A DNA stretch of 64,000 bases from Microvirga sp. 17 mud 1-3. Its GTDB lineage: Bacteria > Pseudomonadota > Alphaproteobacteria > Rhizobiales > Beijerinckiaceae. The translations under genes were made by a program, and so were the position numbers. Shown here piece after piece: positions 48,199-57,261 of the stretch (the stretch's first letter is position 1; every line of letters begins with the position of its first letter). The notes below the pieces were generated by a model. The model did no database searches, was not told where the DNA came from, and saw only the letters and a list, made by a program, of their open reading frames with translations. The stretch spans positions 2,666,001 to 2,730,000 of the forward strand of contig NZ_CP029481.1 in NCBI RefSeq assembly GCF_003151255.1. The letters are read 5' to 3'.

Positions 48199-48825
48199 TC
48201 AGATGTCGAAGAACACGGTTTCCTTCTCGCCCTGAAGGCGGATGTCGAAGGTGTAGATGGCCAGCCCGTTCTCCTCGGAGCGAGGGGCGATCAGGGTCGG
48301 CACCCGGACCTTGTGCTCGATCCGGGCGAGCACCGGGCATTCCGCATTGGCGCCCTCCTCGTCGCCGAAATACATGCGGGTGTGCAGGCCGATATTGATG
48401 CCGCGTGCGACGATCCAGAACGTGATGTGCGGCGCCATGAGGCGCCCGTCCGGAAACGGCACGCGCCCGGGCTTGATCGTCTCGAACCTGTATTCCCCTG
48501 TGGTCCCGTCCACGGGCTGGCGTCCCCAGCCGGTGAAGTGCGGATCGGCCCGCCCGCGCCTCTCCTGGGGGGAGTTGTAGAGGCCTTGCGCGTCCGCCTG
48601 CCAGATCTCGACGAGCGCATCCTTCAGCGGCGTGCCGCTGCCGTCGAAGATGCGACCCTTGACGACGATGCGCTCGCCCTTCGCCTCGGGGCCGACGAGG
48701 ACGAGCCCCAGATCCTCTTTCCACACTCCGGTGATCTCGACCCAGTTCGGCGTCGCGCCGATATGCACATAGGGACCGGCCGTCTGGGATGGCGATTCCT
48801 TCAATTGTCCGAGCTTCTGGACCAT
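48199..48825 (-). CDS. pcaG: Protocatechuate 3,4-dioxygenase alpha subunit
   Basis: A 208-residue alpha subunit of the intradiol dioxygenase. It has SQTAGPYVHIG, LVEIWQADAQGLYNSP and RFETIKPGRVPFPDGRLMAP; as in other alpha chains it lacks the iron ligands of the beta chain. The ATG at 48825 overlaps the pcaH stop (ATGA), and AGGAGG stands upstream. Confidence 0.96.
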   Translation of the reverse strand: MVQKLGQLKESPSQTAGPYVHIGATPNWVEITGVWKEDLGLVLVGPEAKGERIVVKGRIFDGSGTPLKDALVEIWQADAQGLYNSPQERRGRADPHFTGWGRQPVDGTTGEYRFETIKPGRVPFPDGRLMAPHITFWIVARGINIGLHTRMYFGDEEGANAECPVLARIEHKVRVPTLIAPRSEENGLAIYTFDIRLQGEKETVFFDI

Positions 48826-49550
48826 CAGTTCCCCTCCTGGCGGTTCTCGAACAGGGTCGAGCGGCGACCGCGCAGGACGATGTCGAACTTGTACGCCAGC
48901 GCGTCCATGTGGATCGTGTTGTTGCGGTCGAGGGCGGCAATCAGCTGCTCGATGGCGGCCTTGTCCGGAATGGTCGTGACGATCGGGCATTGCCAGATCA
49001 TCGGATCGCCCTCGAAATACATCTGCGTGATGAGCCGCTGCGCGAAGGCATGGCCGAAGACCGAGAAGTGGATATGGGCCGGGCGCCAGTCGTTCACGCC
49101 GTTGGGCCAGGGATAAGCGCCGGGCTTGATGGTGCGGAACGAGTAGCGGCCTTCCTGGTCCGTGATGGTGCGTCCGCAGCCGCCGAAATTCGGATCGATG
49201 GCCGCCAGATAGGTCTCTTTCTTGTGGCGGTAGCGCCCGCCCGCATTGGCCTGCCAGAACTCGAGGAGCGCCCCAGGCACCGGCCGGGCATTCTCGTCGA
49301 GCACGCGACCATAGACGATGATGCGCTGGCCGATGGGATCGCCGGTCTTGGCGTAGTTGCGGATGAGGTCGTTGTCGAGGGGCCCGATCCTGTCATGCCC
49401 GAAGACCGGACCCGTCATCTCCGAGACGGTGTTTTCGAGCGAGAGCAGCGGATATTGCGGCGAGCGCAGCACCGACGTCTTGTATTGCGGCGTGAAGGCC
49501 GGCGGATGCCAGCTCCGGTCGCGCTGATAGAATGATCCCTGGTCCGACAT
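48825..49550 (-). CDS. pcaH: Protocatechuate 3,4-dioxygenase beta subunit
   Basis: A 241-residue catalytic subunit that binds Fe(III) and opens protocatechuate to 3-carboxy-cis,cis-muconate. The ligand set is visible: Tyr in [12 protein letters not shown], Tyr in [10 protein letters not shown] and the two His in [11 protein letters not shown]. The N-terminal dioxygenase segment with [13 protein letters not shown] is also typical. It is coupled to pcaG. Confidence 0.97.
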   Translation of the reverse strand: MSDQGSFYQRDRSWHPPAFTPQYKTSVLRSPQYPLLSLENTVSEMTGPVFGHDRIGPLDNDLIRNYAKTGDPIGQRIIVYGRVLDENARPVPGALLEFWQANAGGRYRHKKETYLAAIDPNFGGCGRTITDQEGRYSFRTIKPGAYPWPNGVNDWRPAHIHFSVFGHAFAQRLITQMYFEGDPMIWQCPIVTTIPDKAAIEQLIAALDRNNTIHMDALAYKFDIVLRGRRSTLFENRQEGN

Positions 49551-49556
49551 CTCACA

Positions 49557-49949
49557 TCACTCCTGCGAGCCCTGCTCCATCTCGGCATAGGCCTTCTTGA
49601 CGATTTTGAAGGCGTGGTTGGCCGCCGGAACGCCCGCATAGACGGCCACATGCAGCAGCGCCTCGCGGATGTCCTCCTTCGTAGCGCCCGTGTTCCGGGT
49701 GGCGCGCACGTGCATGGCGACCTCGTCGTCATGGCCAAGTGCGGCCAGGAGCGCGATGGTTACGATGGAGCGCTCGCGCCTGGTGAATTGCGGCCGCGAC
49801 CACACCGAGCCCCAGGCGCCCTCGGTGATGAAGGTCTGGAAATCCGTATCGAACTCCGTCATCTGGGCGCTTGCCCGGTCCACATGGGCATCACCCAGAA
49901 CCTCGCGGCGCACGGCCATACCTGCTTTGAAACGTTCGCTCTCAGACAA
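49557..49949 (-). CDS. pcaC: 4-carboxymuconolactone decarboxylase
   Basis: A 130-residue CMD-family protein: GMAVRREVLGDAHVDRA, WSRPQFTRRERSIVTIALLAALGHDDE and the C-terminal ATKEDIREALLHVAVYAGVPAA. It makes 3-oxoadipate enol-lactone. It is a separate protein here, not fused to PcaD, and overlaps the pcaD stop by 8 bp. Confidence 0.96.
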   Translation of the reverse strand: MSESERFKAGMAVRREVLGDAHVDRASAQMTEFDTDFQTFITEGAWGSVWSRPQFTRRERSIVTIALLAALGHDDEVAMHVRATRNTGATKEDIREALLHVAVYAGVPAANHAFKIVKKAYAEMEQGSQE

Positions 49950-50736
49950 GTCCGGCCTCCTTGAGATGCGCCTGTATGACTGCCGTCAGCTCCCGCGGGC
50001 GCTCGATGCAGGGAATGTGCCCTGCCCGTTCGATGACACGGAATGCGGCACCCGGGATGAGCGCAGCAGTTCGCTGCACCAGTTCCGCCGGGGTCGATCC
50101 ATCCTCACTACCTGCTACACAGAGCGTCGGGGCGGCGATCCGCCCGGCATCCCCCGTCAAATCCGCGTCGCGGATGGCCGCGCAGGTGCCTGCATAGCCG
50201 GCAATGGGCGTGCGGACGAGCATGTTGCGCCAGCCGGCATGCTCGCTGGCGCGGGTCTCGCGGAAGTCAGGCGTGAACCAGACCTTCAGAAGCCCGTCGG
50301 CAATCGCCTCGATTCCATGCTTTTCCACGATGGCGATCCGCTCGGCCCAGCCCTCGGCCGTGCCGATCCGTGCCGCCGTGCAGCAGAGCACGAGCGCATT
50401 GAGCCGGGCGGGCTCGCGCACCGCGATCCGTTGCGCGATCATGCCGCCGACCGACAGCCCCACAATGGCGGCGCTGGGCACGTCAAGTGCATCAAAGAGC
50501 GCCAGAAGATCGTCCGCGTGGTCATCCATGGAATAGGGACCGGGCGGTGCGTCCGACAGGCCGTGCCCGCGCAGATCGTAGAGAATGACGCGGAAGCGGT
50601 CGAGAAAGGCCGGGGCAACCTCCTGCCAGATACGGAAATCGCTTCCCAGGGAATTGGCGAAAACGAGGGCCGGCCCCTCGGAGCGTCCGAAGACCTGATG
50701 ATGAAGGACGATGCCGTTGGCGCGCGTGAATGCCAT
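49942..50736 (-). CDS. pcaD: 3-oxoadipate enol-lactonase
   Basis: A 264-residue alpha/beta hydrolase. The nucleophile is in VGLSVGGMIAQ, preceded by YDLRGHGLSDAPPGPYS, and the catalytic His is in RAGHIPCIERP. It hydrolyses the enol-lactone to 3-oxoadipate. I chose the ATG at 50736 (MAFTRANG), preceded by GAGG; an adjacent ATG at 50739 is possible. It begins 8 bp after the stop of the ABC ATPase gene upstream, tying the importer to the pca genes. Confidence 0.95.
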   Translation of the reverse strand: MAFTRANGIVLHHQVFGRSEGPALVFANSLGSDFRIWQEVAPAFLDRFRVILYDLRGHGLSDAPPGPYSMDDHADDLLALFDALDVPSAAIVGLSVGGMIAQRIAVREPARLNALVLCCTAARIGTAEGWAERIAIVEKHGIEAIADGLLKVWFTPDFRETRASEHAGWRNMLVRTPIAGYAGTCAAIRDADLTGDAGRIAAPTLCVAGSEDGSTPAELVQRTAALIPGAAFRVIERAGHIPCIERPRELTAVIQAHLKEAGLV

Positions 50737-50744
50737 CATGTTCC

Positions 50745-51467
50745 TCAATGCAGGGAGCCGACGCCGATGAACTGTTCGACGAGATCCTGGTCGTTCCGCA
50801 GGGCTTCGCTCGGCCCCTGCCAGACGATGCGGCCACGTTCGAGGATCATCACCGTATCGGCAAAATCGAGAGCGCTCTCGATGCGCTGCTCCACCAGCAG
50901 GATCGTCATCTCGCCGCCAGAGGCGAGGCGTGAGAAAGCAACCATCAGCTCGTCGCAGATGACGGGAGCGAGGCCCTCCAAAGGCTCGTCGAGAAGGAGC
51001 ACGGAGGGACGCCCCAGGATGGTGCGTGCCGTGGAGAGCATTTGCTGCTCGCCGCCGGACAATTGCCAGCCGAGATTGCGCCGCCGCTCGCGCAGGCGCG
51101 GGAACATCGCATAGGCCTCCTCCAGCGCGCTGCGCGGACGGTCCTTCAGGCCGGCGATCAGGTTCTCCTCCACCGTGAGGGAGCGGAAGATGTCGCGGGT
51201 CTGCGGCACGAGGCCGAGGCCGCCGAGAGCCCGGTCGCAGCTCTTCAGCCCCGTCACATCCTTGCCGCCGAGAAGGATCTCGCCGCCATAGCGCTTGGTC
51301 AGCCCCATGATGCTCGACAGGAGCGTCGTCTTGCCCATGCCGTTGCGGCCGAGGATCGACAGGCGTGCGCCGGCCGGCACCGAGAACGAGATGTCCTCGA
51401 TCACTACGGTCGGGCCATAGCCCGTCCTCAGGTTGCGAACCTCAAGCGACTCTGCGGGCATGGGCAT
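50745..51467 (-). CDS. LIV-type ABC transporter ATPase (LivF-like) of the pca operon
   Basis: A 240-residue ABC ATPase with Walker A GRNGMGKTT, signature LSGGEQQMLSTART and Walker B LLLDEPLEGLAP followed by LLVEQRIES. It belongs to the LivF branch. The start overlaps the LivG-like gene by about 25 bp; upstream in-frame starts are possible. Its position directly before pcaD suggests an aromatic acid substrate for the importer. Confidence 0.93.
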   Translation of the reverse strand: MPMPAESLEVRNLRTGYGPTVVIEDISFSVPAGARLSILGRNGMGKTTLLSSIMGLTKRYGGEILLGGKDVTGLKSCDRALGGLGLVPQTRDIFRSLTVEENLIAGLKDRPRSALEEAYAMFPRLRERRRNLGWQLSGGEQQMLSTARTILGRPSVLLLDEPLEGLAPVICDELMVAFSRLASGGEMTILLVEQRIESALDFADTVMILERGRIVWQGPSEALRNDQDLVEQFIGVGSLH

Positions 51468-52206
51468 AGTTTCCGAGATAGGCCTCACGGACCCTGTTGT
51501 TCGCGGCGACCTCCGATGGCAGGCCCTCGAAAATAATCTCGCCCGCCGCCAGGACCACGACGCGCCTCGCGAAGCGGAAAACGAGGTCCATGTCGTGCTC
51601 GATCATCAGGACGGCGAGGCTGGGCGGCAGATGCTCCAGAGCCTGCTCGATGCGCGGCGTCTCGCTCGACGGCACGCCGGCGGCCGGCTCGTCGAGAAGC
51701 AGGACCTTGGGCCGGAGCGCCATCGCGATGGCGATTTCGAGGAGCCGCTGCTGGCCATAGGCGATCTCGCGGACCTTCCGCCGCGCCACGTCGAGAAGGC
51801 CGAGGGTGCCGAGCAAGGCCTCCACCTCCCCGGCGACCTCAGGGTCACCCCGGAAACGGCCGAGGATGCGCGACGCCCGCCCCTCCCGCTGGAGCACCGT
51901 GAGGGTCACGTGCTCCTCCGGTGTCATATCGGAAAACAGGCGCGTGACCTGGAAGGTGCGCACGAGCCCCTTGCGGACACGCCGCACGGACCCGAGCCCG
52001 GTGACATCCTCCCCGTTGAGGATCACCCGCCCGGCGCCGGGCTGAAGCTGCCCCGTCACCAGGTTGACGAAGGTGGTCTTGCCGGCCCCGTTGGGGCCGA
52101 TGAGCGCGACCCGGTCCCCCGCGGTCATGGCGAGGTCGATGCTGCGGCTCACCGCGAGACCACCAAAGGACTTGGACAGACCCTCGACGCGGAAGAGATC
52201 GCTCAT
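51442..52206 (-). CDS. LIV-type ABC transporter ATPase (LivG-like) of the pca operon
   Basis: A 254-residue ABC ATPase with Walker A GPNGAGKTT, the LivG-type signature region IAYGQQRLLEIAIAMAL and Walker B VLLLDEPAAGVPSSE, then MIEHDMDLVF. It is coupled to the LivM-like gene by an ATGA overlap. Confidence 0.94.
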   Translation of the reverse strand: MSDLFRVEGLSKSFGGLAVSRSIDLAMTAGDRVALIGPNGAGKTTFVNLVTGQLQPGAGRVILNGEDVTGLGSVRRVRKGLVRTFQVTRLFSDMTPEEHVTLTVLQREGRASRILGRFRGDPEVAGEVEALLGTLGLLDVARRKVREIAYGQQRLLEIAIAMALRPKVLLLDEPAAGVPSSETPRIEQALEHLPPSLAVLMIEHDMDLVFRFARRVVVLAAGEIIFEGLPSEVAANNRVREAYLGNYAHARRVA

Positions 52207-53210
52207 GACTGCCCTCCCCGGTCATCGCCCTTTACGGACGCGGCAGGAAAAAGCCGGCCCGCGAGGCCGCCGAGCCCTCCGGGCGCCACGAGGACTACGG
52301 CGATCAGCAGGGCTCCCACCATGGTCATCCAATGGAACGGATTGATGGCCGAAACCACGTGCTCGAAACTCATGAAGATCACGGTGCCGACGAGGGCGCC
52401 GTAGAGGCTGCCGAGCCCGCCGAGCACCAGCATCACGAGGGAATTGGCCGAGAGCTCGAAGCTCACGCTGTCGAGGCCCACCACCTGGGTCGAGAGGGCC
52501 GCGAGCGCCCCGCCAGCCCCCGCGACCGCGCCCGAGATGACGAACATCTTGAGCAGCACGGGGAACACGAACGCCCCCATGGCGCGGATGCGGACCGGAT
52601 CCTCCTTGATGCCGCGGCAGAGCATGCCAAAGGGCGACGCCACCACGAATTTCAGGAGGATGAAGACGCCAATGAGGAGCCCAAGCCCGAAGAGATAGGC
52701 CGTGCGGCCCCACAGGTCGAACGCGAATGTCCCGAAGAGCGGGCTCGGGCTGAAGCCCGCGAGCCCGTCGCTGCCGCCCGTATAGGCCGAGGCCTTGTTG
52801 GCGGCCTCGTGGGCGAGCTGCACGAGGGCGATGGACAGGACGAGCTGGGCGAGGCCATGGGCCCTGAGCATGACCGTGCCCATCACGAGACCTGCCGCCG
52901 CGCCGGCTGCCGCCCCGATGAGGATCAGCGTCATGGGCTCCGTGACGCCGCGCAGGCAGGCCATACCGGCCGCATAGGCGCCCGCGCCGAAGAGGGCCGC
53001 ATGGCCCAGGGTCGCGACGCCGCAATAGCCGACGACGAGATCGAGAGACAGGACCAGGAGCGCCACGGCGATCACGCGGGTAAGCAAAGCGAGGTTGTCC
53101 GGAAACAGCCAATAACCCGCCGCCCCCGCGACCGCGATGACCACCACGCCCACGACGTCGCGCAAGAGGCGCGAATCCGCGAAGCGCCCGGATGTGGTGC
53201 TCTCCCGCAC
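52203..53210 (-). CDS. LIV-type ABC transporter permease (LivM-like) of the pca operon
   Basis: A 335-residue permease with about nine membrane segments: DLVVGYCGVATLGHAALFGAGAYA, the EAA-like loop LCRGIKEDPVRIRAMGA and LGGLGSLYGALVGT. I chose the GTG at 53210, which lies just beyond the LivH-like stop; the frame further upstream overlaps that gene and is not membrane-like. Confidence 0.92.
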   Translation of the reverse strand: MRESTTSGRFADSRLLRDVVGVVVIAVAGAAGYWLFPDNLALLTRVIAVALLVLSLDLVVGYCGVATLGHAALFGAGAYAAGMACLRGVTEPMTLILIGAAAGAAAGLVMGTVMLRAHGLAQLVLSIALVQLAHEAANKASAYTGGSDGLAGFSPSPLFGTFAFDLWGRTAYLFGLGLLIGVFILLKFVVASPFGMLCRGIKEDPVRIRAMGAFVFPVLLKMFVISGAVAGAGGALAALSTQVVGLDSVSFELSANSLVMLVLGGLGSLYGALVGTVIFMSFEHVVSAINPFHWMTMVGALLIAVVLVAPGGLGGLAGRLFPAASVKGDDRGGQS

Positions 53211-53211
53211 G

Positions 53212-54075
53212 CTACTGCGCCCTTCCGAGGAGACCGCGCGGGAAGATGCAAACGATGGCGATGACGGCAGCATAGAAGAAGAAGTTTCCGAATTCGGGCA
53301 TGAGGTAGCGCCCGGTCGTGTCGATGGCGCCGAGCACGAGGCAGGCGAGCAACGCCCCCGGGATGGAGCCTGCACCACCGACCGAGACCACCACCAGGAA
53401 GGTCACCATGTAGCGCAGGGCGTAATAGGGCTCGATGGGCAGGAACTCGGCCCCGACCACGCCGCCGAAGGCCGCAAGCCCCATGGCGATGGCGAAGCTG
53501 ACCGCATAGACCACCTGCGTGCGCACACCGAGGGCATCGGCCATGCCGGCATTGTCCACGGTGGCGCGCAGGCGGATGCCGAAGGAGGTCTTCTCGATGA
53601 GGAACCACAGGCCTGCCGCGACTATGAGGCCGCAAGCCATCACGAAGAGGCGGTGCCCGGCCACGGCCCTAAAGCCGAGATCCACGGGCGCCGACAGGCT
53701 CGCGGGCAGCGGGATGGTCTTGAGGGTCGGGCCGAAGAAGTAGTTCGTGATGCCGATCACGCAGAACGTGATGCCGATGGTCATCAGCACCTGGGTCAGC
53801 TCGGGGCTGCCGTAGATGCGTCGGTACAGGAAACGCTCGATCGGTATCGAGACCGCTATCGTCCCCAAGATTGAGAGGAGGATCGCGACCGCGTAGCCGG
53901 TGCCGAGCTCTTTCTGGGCGTAGGACGCGATGTAGCCGGCGATCATCGCGAAGGCGCCATGGGCGAGGTTCACCACCCGCATCAGGCCCATGGTCAGCGA
54001 CAGGCCGATACAGATGATGAACAGCGCCATGCCATAGGCGAAGGCGTCTATCGCGATGCTGAAGACGGTCTGCAT
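53212..54075 (-). CDS. LIV-type ABC transporter permease (LivH-like) of the pca operon
   Basis: A 287-residue permease: AFAYGMALFIICIGLSLTMGLM, VVNLAHGAFAMIAGY, the loop IRLRATVDNAGMADALG and VSVGGAGSIPGALLA. I chose the ATG at 54075 (MQTVFSIA); 54081 is in frame. It follows the binding-protein gene by about 70 bp. Confidence 0.94.
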   Translation of the reverse strand: MQTVFSIAIDAFAYGMALFIICIGLSLTMGLMRVVNLAHGAFAMIAGYIASYAQKELGTGYAVAILLSILGTIAVSIPIERFLYRRIYGSPELTQVLMTIGITFCVIGITNYFFGPTLKTIPLPASLSAPVDLGFRAVAGHRLFVMACGLIVAAGLWFLIEKTSFGIRLRATVDNAGMADALGVRTQVVYAVSFAIAMGLAAFGGVVGAEFLPIEPYYALRYMVTFLVVVSVGGAGSIPGALLACLVLGAIDTTGRYLMPEFGNFFFYAAVIAIVCIFPRGLLGRAQ

Positions 54076-54147
54076 AAACACGTTCCGATCCGCAATGGCT
54101 GTCCGGGCGCGGCCTCGAAAGGCCGCACCCGCATCGGGTCCGGGGCC

Positions 54148-55323
54148 TTACTTGGCGAGGCCGGGATCCTTCTGGTCAGCGAAGGTCTGGATCTCCTTGT
54201 TGTAGAGATGGCCGTTCGCGTCCTTGGCCACTTCGCGCAGATAGATGTTCTCCGTGATGTGGCGGGTTTCCGCGTCGATGCTCACGGGGCCGCGTGGGCT
54301 CGTCCAGGAGAGGCCCTTCACGGCGTCCACGGCCTTCTGCGCATCCTGCTTGCCGTCCGTGGCCTCGATCATCTTGTAGATCACGTGCATGCCGTCATAG
54401 GCGCCCACCGCAGGGAACGAGAGATTGTCGATCCCGCCGATGGCCTTGGAGGCCGCCTCGACGAAACGCTTGTTCTCCGGGGAATCGTGCGACACCGCAT
54501 AGTGGAACGTGGTCAGGAGGCCGAGCGCCCCATCGCCGAGGGCCGGCAGGTCGGATTCCTGCGTCAGGTCGCCCGGCGCCAGGAACTTGACGCCCGCCTG
54601 CCTCAGGCCGGTCTCGTTATAGGCCTTCACGAAGCCGAGAGTCGTCGGGCCGGAGGGCAGGAACGCGAAGACCGCATCCGCCTTCGAGTCGCGGATGCGC
54701 TGCATGATCGGGCTGAAGTCGTTGGTGTTGAGCGGCATCCGCACCGACTCGACCACCTGCCCGCCGGCCGCCTCGAAGGCCTTCTTGAAGGCCACCTCGG
54801 CGTCAACGCCCGGGCCATAATCGCTGACCGCCGTGATGACCTTCTTGATGCCCCGCTCGATGGCGATCTTGCCGAGCGGCGTCGTGGTCTGGGCGGTCGT
54901 GAAGGAGGTGCGCACCACCAGCGGCGACTGGGTCATGATGGACGAGGTGGCGGCATTGAAGATGACGAGCGGCGTGTTGGCCTGGGTCAGGAGCGGCGTG
55001 ATCGCCATGGCGTCGGGCGTGAAGTAGACGCCGCCGAGATACTGCACCTTGTCCTTGACGATCAGCTCCTGCGCGAGGGCCCGCGATTGCTGCGGATTGG
55101 CGGCCGGCAGGTCACGGTAGATCACCTCGATGTCGTGGCCCTTCACGGACTTGCCGCTGAGGGCCATGTAGGCCTCGACACCGGCCTGGAAATTCTTGCC
55201 CTGCAGGGCGAACGGTCCCGAGAACGGGCCGATGATGCCGACCTTGATGGTATCCGCCGCGGCCGCGACCGTTCCGGCGAGCAGCGCGCCGAGAGCGGCG
55301 CCGAGAAGCTTCCGTCCAGACAT
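54148..55323 (-). CDS. LIV-type substrate-binding protein heading the pca operon
   Basis: A 391-residue periplasmic binding protein (peripla_BP_6). The signal peptide is MSGRKLLGAALGALLAG, with cleavage near VAAAADT; the mature start is IKVGIIGPFSGPFALQG. The region TNDFSPIMQRIRDSKADAV is typical. It resembles aromatic-acid binding relatives as much as amino-acid ones. It is the first gene after the divergent promoter shared with the pcaR-like regulator, so it should be induced with the pca genes. Confidence 0.93.
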   Translation of the reverse strand: MSGRKLLGAALGALLAGTVAAAADTIKVGIIGPFSGPFALQGKNFQAGVEAYMALSGKSVKGHDIEVIYRDLPAANPQQSRALAQELIVKDKVQYLGGVYFTPDAMAITPLLTQANTPLVIFNAATSSIMTQSPLVVRTSFTTAQTTTPLGKIAIERGIKKVITAVSDYGPGVDAEVAFKKAFEAAGGQVVESVRMPLNTNDFSPIMQRIRDSKADAVFAFLPSGPTTLGFVKAYNETGLRQAGVKFLAPGDLTQESDLPALGDGALGLLTTFHYAVSHDSPENKRFVEAASKAIGGIDNLSFPAVGAYDGMHVIYKMIEATDGKQDAQKAVDAVKGLSWTSPRGPVSIDAETRHITENIYLREVAKDANGHLYNKEIQTFADQKDPGLAK

Positions 55324-55403
55324 TCCTCAATCTCCTCCCTGGAGCCGCCTCGGCCTCATCGAAGGGGACCTGCGGTCTCTCGTTAGCCTATGGTCCCATA
55401 TTC

Positions 55404-55420
55404 TGTTCGCATTGCGAACA
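55404..55420. promoter_or_regulatory. Perfect palindrome TGTTCGC-ATT-GCGAACA (probable PcaR operator)
   Basis: The 7-bp arms around a 3-bp centre lie in the promoter region between the pca array and the IclR gene. The sequence is close to the GTTCG-type boxes bound by PcaR/PcaU. A further half-site, CCGAACA, follows at 55433. A TTGACA on the minus strand (55467-55462) may be the -35 of the pca operon, with a weak -10, which places the palindrome just downstream of the start. Confidence 0.65.
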
Positions 55421-55535
55421 TTGAAAACCATACCGAACATGAAGTACAACTTCCCCAACGGTGTCAAGGCTCCATGAGTCTGATCGGGACGTCCCATCGG
55501 GAGGCCTGCGCACCGTCATGCAGGGCGGAGTTTGC

Positions 55536-56318
55536 ATGCATAAGATCGAAACGGAAGCGGGCACTGCCGAGGATCGCGATTTCGTCGCCAGCCTCGAGAA
55601 GGGTCTTGCGGTGATCGAGGCTTTCGACGCGGACCGGCCGCGCCTGACGCTCACCGACGTGGCGAAGCTCACGGGAATCACCCGCGCGGCCGCCCGGCGC
55701 TACCTGAAGACTCTGACCCGGCTGAACTATGCGGATTTCGACGGCCGCTATTTCAGCCTCAGCCCGCGCATCCTGCGCCTGGGCTATGCCTATCTTGCCT
55801 CCTCGTCCCTCTCGGCGCGCCTTCAGCCCTTCCTGGAGAAGATCTCGGCCCAGACGGGGGAATCGAGCTCGGCCGCGATCCTCGACGGGGACGACATTGT
55901 CTATATCGCCCGCTCGGCCACCCAGCGCATCATGTCCGTGAGCCTGGGCGTCGGCACAAGGCTTCCGGCCTATTGCACGTCGCTCGGCCGCGCCATCCTG
56001 GCCTATCAGCCCGACGACGAGCTGGAGGCCTATCTCAAGCGCGTCCGCCTGGAGCCACACACGCCGAAGACCATCACGAAGAAACAGGATCTCCGCGCCG
56101 CACTGGAGGCTGTCCGCATCGAAGGCTGCGCCATCATCAACGAGGAACTGGAACTCGGCCTGCGCTCCATCGCGGTGCCGCTCTTTCAGGCAAACGGCAC
56201 GGTCCGGATCGCCCTGAATATCGGGACCCAAGCGGCCCGCACCCCGGCCGCCGAGATGAAGCCTCGCTTCCTCCCGCCCCTGCTGGAAGCGACCGAGACC
56301 CTGCGGGGAATTCTCTGA
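55536..56318 (+). CDS. pcaR: IclR-family regulator of the pca operon (PcaR/PcaU type)
   Basis: A 260-residue IclR protein. It starts with the Pca-type motif [18 protein letters not shown], then the [25 protein letters not shown], and an effector domain with [26 protein letters not shown] and [13 protein letters not shown]. This pattern is characteristic of PcaR/PcaU/PobR. I chose the ATG at 55536, preceded by GGAG; 55518 and 55461 are in frame. It is divergent from the LIV-pca operon. Confidence 0.94.
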   Translation: MHKIETEAGTAEDRDFVASLEKGLAVIEAFDADRPRLTLTDVAKLTGITRAAARRYLKTLTRLNYADFDGRYFSLSPRILRLGYAYLASSSLSARLQPFLEKISAQTGESSSAAILDGDDIVYIARSATQRIMSVSLGVGTRLPAYCTSLGRAILAYQPDDELEAYLKRVRLEPHTPKTITKKQDLRAALEAVRIEGCAIINEELELGLRSIAVPLFQANGTVRIALNIGTQAARTPAAEMKPRFLPPLLEATETLRGIL

Positions 56319-56391
56319 GCGAAGCCGCCTGGGGATTCCAACCGGGCCGAAACTTGCCTATGGGAAGCCTCCCCCTGAATCGGAAAGCCGC

Positions 56392-57255
56392 ATGTCCGCC
56401 GAACAGTTCATCCTCACCTTGTCCTGCCAGAACCGCCCCGGCATCGTCGCGGCCGTCTCCACGCATCTGTTCCAGGCTGGCGGCAACATCCTCGAGGCGC
56501 AGCAATTCGACGATATCGAGAGCAACCGCTTCTTCATGCGGGTGGTGTTCAATTACGTCGGCGATCTACAGCCCGTCGATTTCCAGCGCCAGGCCTTCGC
56601 GCCGGTTGCCGAGGCGCACGGCATGGACTTCTCCATCAGGAGCAGGAACGAGCGGCAGCGCGTGCTCATCCTCGTGTCGAAGTTCGACCATTGCCTGGCG
56701 GACCTTCTCTATCGCTGGCGGACCGGGGAGCTACCGATGGAGATTTCAGGGATCGTCTCGAACCATCCCCGCGAGGCCTTCGCACATCACGACTTTTCAG
56801 GGCTGGACTTTCACTACCTGAAAGTCACGGCGAGCACGAAGGCCGAGCAGGAGAAAGCGCTCTGGGACATCGTGCAGGCGACTCGGACCGATCTCGTGGT
56901 CCTGGCCCGCTACATGCAGGTGCTCTCCGACGATCTGGCCGCAAAGCTCGCGGGCCGCTGCATCAACATCCACCACTCCTTCCTGCCGGGCTTCAAGGGC
57001 GCCAAGCCCTACCATCAGGCCCATGCGCGCGGCGTGAAGCTGATCGGCGCGACGTCCCACTACGTGACGGCGGATCTCGACGAGGGTCCGATCATCGAGC
57101 AGGACGTGGAGCGCATCAGCCACCACGACACGCCCGACGACCTGATCCGCAAGGGCCGGGACATCGAGCGCCGGGTGCTGGCCCGCGCCATTGCCTGGCA
57201 TCTCGACGGGCGGGTGCTCCCGAACGGCGCCCGGACGGTTGTGTTCCGGGACTGA
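56392..57255 (+). CDS. purU: Formyltetrahydrofolate deformylase
   Basis: A 287-residue protein. Residues 1-85 form an ACT domain ([21 protein letters not shown]); the rest is a formyl-transferase fold with catalytic [19 protein letters not shown] and [15 protein letters not shown]. It hydrolyses 10-formyl-THF to THF and formate. It follows the pcaR-like gene by 73 bp on the same strand. Confidence 0.96.
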   Translation: MSAEQFILTLSCQNRPGIVAAVSTHLFQAGGNILEAQQFDDIESNRFFMRVVFNYVGDLQPVDFQRQAFAPVAEAHGMDFSIRSRNERQRVLILVSKFDHCLADLLYRWRTGELPMEISGIVSNHPREAFAHHDFSGLDFHYLKVTASTKAEQEKALWDIVQATRTDLVVLARYMQVLSDDLAAKLAGRCINIHHSFLPGFKGAKPYHQAHARGVKLIGATSHYVTADLDEGPIIEQDVERISHHDTPDDLIRKGRDIERRVLARAIAWHLDGRVLPNGARTVVFRD

Positions 57256-57261
57256 GCCGCG

